Both the position numbers and the translations under genes were made by a program. 64,000 bases of DNA, taken from positions 42,623 through 106,622 of the forward strand of contig NZ_QGNJ01000016.1 of NCBI RefSeq assembly GCF_003336875.1. Reading direction: 5' to 3'. Within the stretch, counting starts at the first letter, position 1. Every line of letters starts with the position of its first letter. This document shows, in pieces, positions 1 through 7,658 of this stretch. This DNA is from Oleisolibacter albus. GTDB taxonomy: Bacteria > Pseudomonadota > Alphaproteobacteria > Azospirillales > Azospirillaceae. The notes beneath the pieces are model-generated. The model worked only from the letters and a program-made list of their open reading frames with translations. It was not told where the DNA came from and did no database searches.

Positions 1-8
1 GAAACCTT

Positions 9-230
9 CCCGGCCAGCCATGCGACCACCGCATAGCAAGGCTCGCGCTTCACCCCTGGTGAAATCAACGGGAATGCATATTTTCAGGGCACTGGTTGCT
101 GCGGAGCAGCACCCAGCGTTTCGCCCCGGATTACCCGTCCGGGGTTGGGTCTTCGGACCCGCGTCTCCCAGACGTGAAGCCTCCCTGTTCAACTCGCCCG
201 GAAGGCATGGCTTTCCGGGCGTTCTTTTTT
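9..230 (+). ncRNA. candidate structured small RNA with intrinsic terminator
   Basis: No convincing protein is encoded here, but the plus strand folds into a chain of short stems. These are 49-54/58-63 (6 bp), 92-102/106-116 (11 bp, one mismatch), 124-130/138-144 (7 bp), 147-151/156-160 closed by a TTCG tetraloop, and 162-166/170-174. CAGGG at 85-89 can close on CCCTG at 183-187. Bases 9-13 and 16-23 can pair with 215-219 and 205-212, giving a 13-bp closing helix that competes with the terminator at 196-220. The tail around 175-190 contains GAAGCCTCCCTG, loosely like the 3' side of 6S RNA. It could be a 6S-like RNA, a trans-acting sRNA or a leader. I cannot assign a family, and the 5' end may lie outside the window. 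Confidence 0.4.
196..230 (+). terminator. rho-independent terminator
   Basis: GCCCGGAA (196-203) pairs perfectly with TTCCGGGC (213-220) around a 9-base loop and is followed by GTTCTTTTTT (221-230). This is the canonical stem plus U-tract form and would end the structured RNA just upstream. Confidence 0.8.
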
Positions 231-342
231 CCGCCCCCTGAAATCAGACGACCGCTGATGCCGCTGCCGCGGCGGGCCGTGTGCCGTGCGCGCCGTGGGC
301 CTGGGATGCCGTTAACAGGGCGACAGACCCTCGGCCTAAATT

Positions 343-367
343 ATAGGCTGGCAAAAGCCTATTTTTT
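343..367 (+). terminator. second rho-independent terminator, possibly bidirectional
   Basis: ATAGGCT (343-349) pairs perfectly with AGCCTAT (356-362) and is followed by a T run (362-367). On the minus strand the same stem lies directly after the stop codon of the gene ending at 370, so it may also end that operon, although the minus-strand tail (ATAATTTAGG) is a weaker U-tract. Nothing coding was seen between this and the first terminator. Confidence 0.65.
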
Positions 368-369
368 AA

Positions 370-930
370 TCATGCAATTTTTGCAGGACCGGCGAGCTTA
401 GGTATGTCCGTCAGGTCGCCTGCATGGGGAATCACCTCGATGACGGTGAACCCGTGCTCCTCAGGGAACCGGATCTGGGCCTTACGGCGGGCGCGGGCCG
501 GATCGCCGGCAAAGAAGAAGACATAGCGGCCATCGTCCCACAGGGCGGTGATGACCCGCGGCTCCAGCGGCGGCGCGGCGGCCGGGTCGCGGCGCACCCG
601 CAGGACCCAGCCCGTTTCCGACAGGCCACGCCGCTCGTCCAGCACCAGGATGCGGCGATCCATTGCCTCCAGGTCGCGGATGCGCTGCTGCAACGTCTGG
701 AGACGGTCGCGCAGATCGTCGGTCTCGTTGCTGTCCTGACCCGAGGTCAGCCGCTGGTTGAGGCTTTCCTTGGCCAGTTCGCGGATGCGCCGGCTCAACG
801 CCTGCTTGCGCCGTTCCAGTTCGCGGATGCTGCGGTGGGCATCGGCGATGACATGGCGGGCCCGCTCCAGCGACGGCCGGGTCGACAGGACCACGATGAA
901 CAGCCCGAGCAGCAGGGGAAAGGAGATCAT
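370..930 (-). CDS. hypothetical membrane-anchored coiled-coil protein (second of a paralogous pair)
   Basis: 186 aa; family not recognised. It starts with a hydrophobic segment (about residues 2-16) that could be one membrane anchor or an uncleaved signal. A charged Arg/Glu/Leu-rich coiled coil follows (about 18-95) with a DLRDRLQTLQQRIRDLE heptad stretch. The C-terminal region (about 105-180) looks like a compact beta-alpha-beta fold. Its ATG overlaps the stop of the upstream gene (ATGA, 927-930), so the two are translationally coupled. The C-terminal strand-helix-strand pattern (YVFFFAG, then a helix, then GFTVIEVIP) parallels the end of the neighbouring protein, suggesting the two form a paralogous, interacting pair. 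No function is assigned. Confidence 0.75.
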   Translation of the reverse strand: MISFPLLLGLFIVVLSTRPSLERARHVIADAHRSIRELERRKQALSRRIRELAKESLNQRLTSGQDSNETDDLRDRLQTLQQRIRDLEAMDRRILVLDERRGLSETGWVLRVRRDPAAAPPLEPRVITALWDDGRYVFFFAGDPARARRKAQIRFPEEHGFTVIEVIPHAGDLTDIPKLAGPAKIA

Positions 931-1532
931 GCCGACGCCGCCTCCGGCGGAGGCGGGTCCCCGGCCGGTGCCGGCTCCTCGGCCAGCGGCAACGGCTGGA
1001 TATGCACGACCTTGAAACCGCCGGAGGCGGGAAAGGCCCGCTCCAGCTCATGCTTGGCCTCGTCCAGGGTCCTGGCCCAGACATGCACCGGGCAAGGCAT
1101 GCCCCAGCTGGCATCGTAGAAGGGGTGCTTCTCGCCCCGCTTGGCCTGATGCGCCACCGAGCTGTTGAAGACCAGCGCCTCGAAGGGATGGTGGGGCCGC
1201 GCCTCCGAGCCGAGCAGGCGGACGAAGCGGTGTGGCGCCATTTCCAGTTCACGCAGGCGGCTGCGCAGCTGCTTTTCCTGACGCTGCACCCCGAACAGTT
1301 CCGCCGCAGCCCCGGTGGCAGCCTCCTTGCGCGCCTCCACGCGGCTGGACAGGCCGTTGACGATGCGGGCATAGCGGACGATGGCATCGCGCAGCGGCTG
1401 TTCCCTGCCCTCGCTGCGGATCAGCACGGCCCAGACGAAGCCGCCGACGGCGATCAGCAAATTGACACCGATGGCCGCCAGGAACGTCAGCAGGGCAAAC
1501 TGCACGATACTGAAGAGACTGGGGCCCACCAC
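927..1532 (-). CDS. hypothetical membrane-anchored coiled-coil protein (first of a paralogous pair)
   Basis: 201 aa; family not recognised. A long hydrophobic segment spans about residues 5-38 (LLTFLAAIGVNLLIAV core). A coiled-coil region follows (about 40-95), then a C-terminal domain (about 105-180) with HHPFEALVFNSS, WGMPCPVHVW and GGFKVVHIQP strands, and a Pro/Ala-rich tail. The order anchor, coiled coil, small C-terminal domain matches the next gene, which overlaps this one by 4 bp. It is transcribed divergently from the EF-G-like gene, with a 270-bp intergenic region between the starts. Confidence 0.75.
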   Translation of the reverse strand: MVGPSLFSIVQFALLTFLAAIGVNLLIAVGGFVWAVLIRSEGREQPLRDAIVRYARIVNGLSSRVEARKEAATGAAAELFGVQRQEKQLRSRLRELEMAPHRFVRLLGSEARPHHPFEALVFNSSVAHQAKRGEKHPFYDASWGMPCPVHVWARTLDEAKHELERAFPASGGFKVVHIQPLPLAEEPAPAGDPPPPEAASA

Positions 1533-1802
1533 CGCCTCCCGGCCCGGAGCAACGCTCTCAAAGACGCTACGATATGTCAGCCCCCGGGGGAATGGGCAGG
1601 TCCAAACGGACAGGGTAGAGCGGCGGGGAATGTGCCGCAGCGGTTGTGCCGATTTCCCCTCGACACCCGGTCGGGACAGGCGTTCGATTGGCGCTGGAGG
1701 AAAATGGGCGCCAGCCGCGGACAGACCGGCGGGCGGCCCGATGGCCGACCGCCCGCGCTGCCCCCGGGGTGCCCGTCACGCACCACAAACCGGAGGCGGA
1801 AG

Positions 1803-3851
1803 ATGATGAACGGCATGAGGTCCGGGCCGCGTGTTGCGGCCCTGGTAGGACCCTATCTCAGCGGTAAGACCACGCTGCTGGAAGCGCTGCTGCTGGCCGC
1901 GGGCAATCTGCACCGCAAGGGCAGCGTCAATGACGGCTCCACCGCCGGCGACAGCAGCCCCGAAGCCCGCGCCCGCCATATGAGCGTGGAGATGAACCTG
2001 GCCTCCGGCGACTATCTGGGGGAGCGCTGGACCTTCATCGACTGCCCCGGCTCGGTCGAGCTCCAGGCCGACACGCTGCGCGCCCTGCAGGTGGCCGACG
2101 TGGCCATCGTGGTCTGCGAGCCGTCGGCGGACAAGGCGGGCATGCTGGCCCCGCTGTTCCGCATGCTGGACGAGATGTCCATGCCGCACATGGTCTATAT
2201 CAACAAGATGGATCAGCTGGCCGGCAGCGATGTGCGCGTGCGCGACGTGCTGGCGGCCCTGCAGGGCGTGTCCGAACGGCCGCTGGTGCTGCGGGAGGTG
2301 CCGATCCGCGACAATGGCAGCATCACCGGCCATGTGGATCTGGTCAGCGAGCGCGCCTATCACTGGCGCCCCGGCCAGACCTCGGATCTGGTGCCGATGC
2401 CGGCCACGGTGAAGGAACGGGAACAGGATGCCCGTCAGCAGCTGCTGGAAGCCCTGGCCGATTTCGATGACCAGCTGCTGGAACAGCTGCTGGAGGATGT
2501 GACTCCCGAGCGCGACGACGTCTATCGCCATCTGGCCCAGAATCTGGCCGAAGACCTGATCGTGCCGGTGTTCCTGGGCTCGGCCGACCGCGACCATGGC
2601 GTGCGCCGGCTGCTGAAGGCGCTGCGCCACGAGGTTCCCACCGCCGAGCGCACGGCGGCCCGGCTGGAGATTGCGGCCAGGACCGACGGTCCCCTGGTCG
2701 AGGTGTTCAAGACCCAGTACGCCGCCCATGCCGGCAAGCTGTCCCTGGCCCGCATCTGGTCCGGCCCGGTGCAGGACGGCATGACCCTGGCCGGGGAGCG
2801 GGTCGGCGGCGTCTATGCCTTCGGCCCCGGCGGGCTGGTCAAGAAGACCACGGCCGATGCCGGCGAGGTCGTGGCCCTGGCCCGGCTGGACAAGCCCAGG
2901 GCCGGCGACCTGCTGACCGAGAAGGAGATGACGGGGCGTGCCCCGTTCTGGCCGGCGGCGCCGGAGCCGGTCTATGCCCTGACCGTGGAGGCGGAGCAGA
3001 AGACCGACGAGGTCAAGCTGACGGCCGCCCTGGCCAAGCTGGCCGAGGAGGATGCCAGCCTGTCCTTCCGCCATGACACCGAGATCGGCGAGCTGGTGCT
3101 GTCCGGCCAGGGGCCGGTGCATCTGCAGATCGCGCTGGACCGGCTGCGCAGCCGCTTCAACCTTCCGGTCCGCAGCCGCGCCCCCGGTGTGCCCTATCGC
3201 GAGACCATCCGGCGCGGCAGCGCCCAGCATGCCCGCTTCAAGCGCCAGACCGGCGGGCACGGGCAGTTCGCCGACGTGCATCTGGAGGTGCGGCCGCTGG
3301 CCCGCGGCGAGGGCTTCCGCTTCGAGGACAAGGTGGTGGGCGGCGTCATCCCCCGCACCTACATCCCCGCCGTGGAGGACGGCGCCCGGGAGGCCATGGC
3401 CCGCGGGCCGCTGGGTTTCCCGGTGGTGGACATCGCGGTGGCCCTGACCAACGGCCAGTACCATGCGGTGGACAGCAGCGAACTGGCCTTCAAGACCGCC
3501 GGACGCATGGCCGTGCAGGAGGCGCTGACCAAGGGTGAGCCGGTGCTGCTGGAACCGATCCTGCAGGTCACCTTCGTGACGCCCACGGACTATACCAGCC
3601 GGGTGCAGCGGCTCATCAGCGGCCGGCGCGGACAGATCCTGGGCTTCGACTCGCGCACGGACTGGCCGGGCTGGGACGAGGTCAAGGCCCTGATCCCGCA
3701 GGCCGACATGGGTGATCTGGTGATCGAGCTGCGCTCACTGACCCTGGGCCTGGGCGGGTACAGCGCCAGCTTCTCGCATCTGGCCGAACTGGTGGGCAAG
3801 CAGGCCGACCGCGTGGTGGAAAGCCGGGCCGCGGCGGCCGCGGCGGCCTAA
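1803..3851 (+). CDS. elongation factor G-like GTPase (EF-G2-type)
   Basis: 682 aa translational-GTPase with the whole EF-G layout: G domain, domain II, and the C-terminal domains III-V with VGGVIPRTYIPAVEDG and GRRGQILGF typical of EF-G domains IV-V. The P-loop is GPYLSGKT (16-23) and the guanine-specificity motif NKMD is at 134-137. Switch II reads DCPGS (80-84) where canonical EF-G has DTPGH, so the catalytic His is Ser. The switch I RGITI region is also altered (HMSVE). This fits the divergent EF-G-like family rather than housekeeping FusA. The start was chosen for GGAGG at 1792-1796, 6 bases from ATG. An in-frame ATG at 1704 has GGAGG only 3 bases away and would add 33 residues. A GCGGGCGG/CCGCCCGC hairpin (1729-1756) lies in the leader. 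Confidence 0.85.
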   Translation: MMNGMRSGPRVAALVGPYLSGKTTLLEALLLAAGNLHRKGSVNDGSTAGDSSPEARARHMSVEMNLASGDYLGERWTFIDCPGSVELQADTLRALQVADVAIVVCEPSADKAGMLAPLFRMLDEMSMPHMVYINKMDQLAGSDVRVRDVLAALQGVSERPLVLREVPIRDNGSITGHVDLVSERAYHWRPGQTSDLVPMPATVKEREQDARQQLLEALADFDDQLLEQLLEDVTPERDDVYRHLAQNLAEDLIVPVFLGSADRDHGVRRLLKALRHEVPTAERTAARLEIAARTDGPLVEVFKTQYAAHAGKLSLARIWSGPVQDGMTLAGERVGGVYAFGPGGLVKKTTADAGEVVALARLDKPRAGDLLTEKEMTGRAPFWPAAPEPVYALTVEAEQKTDEVKLTAALAKLAEEDASLSFRHDTEIGELVLSGQGPVHLQIALDRLRSRFNLPVRSRAPGVPYRETIRRGSAQHARFKRQTGGHGQFADVHLEVRPLARGEGFRFEDKVVGGVIPRTYIPAVEDGAREAMARGPLGFPVVDIAVALTNGQYHAVDSSELAFKTAGRMAVQEALTKGEPVLLEPILQVTFVTPTDYTSRVQRLISGRRGQILGFDSRTDWPGWDEVKALIPQADMGDLVIELRSLTLGLGGYSASFSHLAELVGKQADRVVESRAAAAAAA

Positions 3852-3966
3852 CGCTGCCGCCGCGTGGGGTCCTCTCGGGCACCTTTGTCCGCGTGGAATG
3901 TTGTGTCCAGCAGGCGGGGGGCCGGCGGCCCCCCGTCCCTCCCCACGCGACAATGGACAGCGACCC

Positions 3967-4494
3967 ATGGACCAGCTTCAGCGTCCCGACACCGAAACCG
4001 ACCGCACCCCGGCCTCGCGCGAGTCCCTGCCCGTGCAGACCGGCATCGCCGACGAGCAGCGCCAGCGTCTGTCGGAAGGGCTGGCCCGCGTGCTGGCCGA
4101 CACCTACACGCTTCTGGGCAAGACCCATGGCTTCCACTGGAATGTGACCGGCCCCCAGTTCCATTCGCTGCACGAGATGTTCCAGATGCAGTACGAGGAT
4201 CTGACCGGGGCGGTGGACGATCTGGCCGAGCGCATCCGCGCCCTCGGCCATTTCGCCCCCGGCAGCCTGTCGCAGTTCCTGAAACTGACCGAGATCGAGG
4301 ACGAACATGGCGTCCCCAGCGACCGCGGCATGCTGGAACAGCTGGTGCGCGACAATGAGACGGTGAACCGGGCCTGCAAGGCCGTGGTCGAGGTTGCGCA
4401 GGATGCCGGCGACACCGTGACCGAGGATCTGATGAACGGCCGCATGGCCTATCACGAAAAGGCGGCCTGGATGCTGCGGGCCAGCATCGGCTGA
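3967..4494 (+). CDS. dps: Dps-family DNA starvation/ferritin-like protein
   Basis: 175 aa, normal Dps size. Dps proteins form dodecamers that oxidise and store iron with H2O2 and, in some species, coat DNA. The ferroxidase half-site is visible in KTHGFHWNVTGPQF and the following HxxxD/E spacing (LHEMFQMQYEDL, then DDLAERIRALG). The C-terminal helix ends in MNGRMAYHEKAAWMLR, also typical. The preceding short N-terminal tail (about 25 residues, charged) could contact DNA. The start at 3967 was preferred over in-frame upstream codons because the family begins near here. No strong Shine-Dalgarno is seen. The gene stands alone behind the EF-G-like gene, 115 bp downstream. Confidence 0.9.
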   Translation: MDQLQRPDTETDRTPASRESLPVQTGIADEQRQRLSEGLARVLADTYTLLGKTHGFHWNVTGPQFHSLHEMFQMQYEDLTGAVDDLAERIRALGHFAPGSLSQFLKLTEIEDEHGVPSDRGMLEQLVRDNETVNRACKAVVEVAQDAGDTVTEDLMNGRMAYHEKAAWMLRASIG

Positions 4495-4644
4495 GGCCGG
4501 GCCCGGCCGAAATCCCTGTCACGGCTCCGCTTTCCCGGGTCCCCGGCGGGCACCCGCCCCCTTGACAGCGCCCCGCCCCGGCTCGCAATGCTGCGGACCG
4601 GGGCGGCCGCCGTGCCGCTTCCGCGCGTCTGACGGGAGTTGGTC

Positions 4645-5058
4645 ATGGAGCCGTTGCTGAGCTACAGCCTGTCGCATTTCCCGGCCTATCTGGCCTATGC
4701 CGCCTCGCTGGCGGTGCTGCTGACCGTGGCTGTGGTCATCTATCTGTTCATTACCCCCTACAAGGAGATCGCCCTGATCCGCCAGGGCAATTCGGCCGCT
4801 GCCATCTCCTTCGCCGGTGTGCTGCTGGGCTTCGCCCTGCCGCTGAATGCCGTCGGCTCCTCCGCCGGCAGCCTGCTGGACATGCTGATGTGGAGCGTGA
4901 TCGCCCTGGTCAGCCAACTGGCCGCCTTCCTGCTGGCCTCGCGCCTGCTGGGGGATCTGCGTTCCGGGATCGAGCATGACAAGATGGCCCATGGCATCCT
5001 GCTGGCCGCCCTGTCGGTCACGGTGGGCCTGATCAATGCGGCCAGCCTGACCTATTGA
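4645..5058 (+). CDS. DUF350 family inner-membrane protein
   Basis: 137 aa with four predicted membrane segments arranged as two repeated pairs, as in the DUF350/UPF0719 (YjfL-like) family. Visible family features are the loop ITPYKEIALIRQGNSAAAISFAG between segments 1 and 2, and the polar DIEHDKM-like loop (GIEHDKMAHGILLA) before the last segment. A GGGAG ribosome-binding site lies at 4634-4638, 6 bases before ATG 4645; a TTG two codons upstream is a less likely start. The function of the family is unknown, and nothing nearby defines it. Confidence 0.8.
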   Translation: MEPLLSYSLSHFPAYLAYAASLAVLLTVAVVIYLFITPYKEIALIRQGNSAAAISFAGVLLGFALPLNAVGSSAGSLLDMLMWSVIALVSQLAAFLLASRLLGDLRSGIEHDKMAHGILLAALSVTVGLINAASLTY

Positions 5059-5164
5059 GCCGTATCCGTTTCGCCACGGCCCGCCCATCGCCGGTGGATT
5101 GGCCCTGGGCATGGGGGCCGCGGCCTGCTAGAGCGGTGTCAGGCTCCCTGTTCCCGTTTCGTCC

Positions 5165-5872
5165 ATGGCCGCTGCCGATCTCCTGCTGAATGGTGTTGCG
5201 CTGACGCCCGACCTGTCCGGCGCCCTGTGGTGGCCCGGGCGGCGCTGGCTGGTGGTGGCCGACCTGCATCTGGAGAAGGCGTCGTCCTATGCGCGGCACG
5301 GCCAGATGCTGCCGCCCTACGACACCGCGGCCACGCTGGCGCGGCTGGCGGAGGTCTGCCGCCGGCTGGACCCGGCCCGCGTCGTCTGCCTCGGCGACAG
5401 TTTCCATGACCGTGATGCCGCCGCCCGCATGTCGGTCGATGACGGCCGGCGCGTGGCCGCCCTGACCGCGGCCCGCGACTGGGTCTGGATCAGCGGCAAC
5501 CACGATCCCGCCCCGCCGGAGGGCTGGGGCGGCACGGTGCTGGCGGACCTGGCCGAGGGCGGGCTGCTGTTCCGGCACGAGGCGGCCGCCGGCCCCGCCG
5601 CGGGTGAGGTGTCCGGCCATTACCATCCCAAGGCGGCGGTACGCACCCGCGGCGGCCGGCTGACGGCCCGCTGCTTCGTCAGCGACGGCTGCCGGCTGAT
5701 CCTGCCGGCCTTCGGCAGTCTGACCGGTGGGCTGAATGTGCTGGACCCGGCCGTGGCCGATCTGCTGCGGCCGGACTTCCAGGTCTGGCTGCTGGGACGG
5801 GACGGGGTCCATCGGCTGCCTGCCAGCCGGCTGGCGGCGGAGCCGCGGGGCCTGGCGGCGCTGGCGCCCTGA
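5165..5872 (+). CDS. pdeM: ligase-associated-type metallophosphoesterase (PdeM-like)
   Basis: 235 aa calcineurin-like phosphoesterase. The metal-site motifs occur in order: ADLHLEK (D33, H35), GDSFHD (77-82), GNHD (111-114) and GHYHPKA (151-157). This set, including the GHYHPK variant, matches the PdeM family of the bacterial LigD/Lhr-associated DNA damage-response module. In that module the gene is usually beside an Lhr-type helicase and an ATP-dependent ligase. Neither is seen in this window, so here it stands alone or the partners lie elsewhere. Phosphodiesterase or nuclease activity is inferred from the family. Downstream is a 300-bp non-coding stretch before photolyase. Confidence 0.8.
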   Translation: MAAADLLLNGVALTPDLSGALWWPGRRWLVVADLHLEKASSYARHGQMLPPYDTAATLARLAEVCRRLDPARVVCLGDSFHDRDAAARMSVDDGRRVAALTAARDWVWISGNHDPAPPEGWGGTVLADLAEGGLLFRHEAAAGPAAGEVSGHYHPKAAVRTRGGRLTARCFVSDGCRLILPAFGSLTGGLNVLDPAVADLLRPDFQVWLLGRDGVHRLPASRLAAEPRGLAALAP

Positions 5873-6181
5873 ACGGGCTGCGGACGGGAGGCAGCACCCG
5901 GAAAAGCGGCCGGCCCGGAGCAGGGGGGCATGCTCCGGACCGGCCACCGGAACGCCACCGGCAACCCTGGGGGACGGTGCGCGGGAGCACCGAAGGCTGC
6001 AGACGACGACCCTTGTGGACACAGGTTGGCACAGTGCCGCCCAGGATCAAGGGACGGCGGCACTGTCCCTTCGGTTCTTACGGTTAGGATGGCCCTGACG
6101 CCGTTGGGGCTTTTCCAGAGCGGGCATTGACGCCGCCTCCCGGCGCTCCACCTCATGCACGGTCCCGTTGCATGCCGTGTG
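5873..6181. other. intergenic region with a perfect inverted repeat
   Basis: No supportable ORF. The main feature is ACAGTGCCGCC (6031-6041) facing its exact complement GGCGGCACTGT (6056-6066) across a 14-base spacer. No T tract follows on either strand, so it is not a standard intrinsic terminator. It could be a regulator-binding palindrome, an RNA hairpin ahead of the photolyase gene, or a remnant of a mobile repeat. Confidence 0.6.
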
Positions 6182-7645
6182 ATGATGTCCCTGTCCCCCT
6201 GTCTCGTCTGGTTCCGCCAGGATCTGCGGCTGGCCGACAATCCCGCCCTGCGGCTGGCCGTGGAGAGCGGCCGCCCGGTGCTGCCCGTCTATGTGCTGGA
6301 CGATGGGACACCCGGCGACTGGCGCCCCGGCGGCGCCTCGCGCTGGTGGCTGCACCACAGCCTTGCCGCCCTGTCAGCGGGGCTGGAACGGCTGGGGGCA
6401 CCGCTGATCCTGCGCCGGGGGCCGGCCGATCTGGTGCTGCCGGCACTGGTGGAGGAAACCGGCGCCGGCATGGTGGTGTGGAACCGCTGCTACGAGCCCT
6501 GGGCCATCGCGCGCGACACACGCCTGAAGGCCGCGCTGCTGTCCGACGGCGTCAGCGTGAAGAGCTGCAACGGCAGCCTGCTGCACGAGCCTTGGGATCT
6601 GGCCACCGGGGGTGGCCAGCCCTACCGGGTGTTCACCCCTTATTACAAGGCCGTGCTGGCCCGCGGCGCGCCGCAGACGCCGCTGCCGGCCCCGGCGGCC
6701 CTTCAGGCCCCCGCCCGGCTGCCCGTGTCGGAGATGCTGGCGGACTGGGGCCTGCGGCCCACGGCCCCGGACTGGGCCGGCGGGCTGCGGGCGGCCTGGA
6801 CACCGGGCGAGGACGGCGCCCGCGCCCGGCTTGCGGCTTTCCTCGACGGGCCGGCCGGGGATTATGCCGGGAGGCGGGATTTCCCCGACCGCGACGGCAC
6901 CTCCCGCCTGTCGCCGCACCTGCATTTCGGCGAGATCTCGCCCCGTCAGGCCTGGCATGCGGCGCTGGCCGTGACGGCCGCGCATCCCGATCGTGAGAAG
7001 GGGATTTCAGCGTTCCTGCGGGAAATCGTCTGGCGCGAATTTTGCCATTCCCTTTGCTATCACTTCCCGGAATTATCGGCGCGCCCGCTCAACCCCCGGT
7101 TCGAGGAATTCCCGTGGCAGCCCGACCCGACGCTGATGGCCGCGTGGCGCCGCGGACGTACCGGCTATCCCATCGTGGATGCCGGGCTGCGCCAGCTCTG
7201 GTCCATGGGCTGGATGCACAACCGTGTGCGCATGATTGCCGGATCGCTGCTGGTGAAGCATCTGCTGCAACCCTGGCAGGAGGGGCAGCGCTGGTTCTGG
7301 GATACGCTGGTGGATGCCGACCTGGCCAACAATGCCGGGGGCTGGCAGTGGATCGCCGGCTGCGGCGCCGATGCCGCGCCCTATTTCCGGGTCTTCAACC
7401 CGATCCTGCAGGGACAGAAATTCGACCCCGACGGGGACTATGTGCGGCGCTGGGTGCCGGAGCTGTCGAAGCTGCCGGCCACGGTCATCCACGCGCCCTG
7501 GAGCGCCACGGCGGAGCAGTTGCGCCGGGCCGGCGTGGTGCTGGGGCAAACCTATCCGCGGCCGGTGGTGGACCACGAGGCGGGACGCGCGCGGGCGCTG
7601 GCCGCCTTCGCCGCGCTGAAGCAGCAGGACGGACAGAACGCATGA
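6182..7645 (+). CDS. phrB: deoxyribodipyrimidine photolyase (cryptochrome/photolyase family)
   Basis: About 487 aa. The N-terminal antenna-binding domain opens with [14 protein letters not shown]. The C-terminal FAD domain carries [35 protein letters not shown] and [13 protein letters not shown], including the Asn and Trp residues that surround FAD in class I CPD photolyases. The enzyme repairs UV cyclobutane dimers with blue light. It heads a run of plus-strand genes, and its TGA overlaps an ATGA just before the FAD oxidoreductase. Start is uncertain: ATG 6182 and 6185 precede the conserved [10 protein letters not shown] region, while an in-frame ATG at 6155 would add 9 residues. None has a clear Shine-Dalgarno. 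Confidence 0.93.
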   Translation: MMSLSPCLVWFRQDLRLADNPALRLAVESGRPVLPVYVLDDGTPGDWRPGGASRWWLHHSLAALSAGLERLGAPLILRRGPADLVLPALVEETGAGMVVWNRCYEPWAIARDTRLKAALLSDGVSVKSCNGSLLHEPWDLATGGGQPYRVFTPYYKAVLARGAPQTPLPAPAALQAPARLPVSEMLADWGLRPTAPDWAGGLRAAWTPGEDGARARLAAFLDGPAGDYAGRRDFPDRDGTSRLSPHLHFGEISPRQAWHAALAVTAAHPDREKGISAFLREIVWREFCHSLCYHFPELSARPLNPRFEEFPWQPDPTLMAAWRRGRTGYPIVDAGLRQLWSMGWMHNRVRMIAGSLLVKHLLQPWQEGQRWFWDTLVDADLANNAGGWQWIAGCGADAAPYFRVFNPILQGQKFDPDGDYVRRWVPELSKLPATVIHAPWSATAEQLRRAGVVLGQTYPRPVVDHEAGRARALAAFAALKQQDGQNA

Positions 7646-7658
7646 AGGGGTGGGGAGC

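Noticed and set aside
1002..1802. A 5' extension of the EF-G-like reading frame by 267 codons
   Set aside because: The extension lies opposite the two coiled-coil genes, has no homology-like features and no ribosome-binding site, whereas GGAGG precedes the ATG at 1803.
6001..6080. A cobalamin riboswitch suggested by GGGACGG and CACTGTCCC elements
   Set aside because: The required box order and core are absent. The elements are accounted for by the simple inverted repeat.
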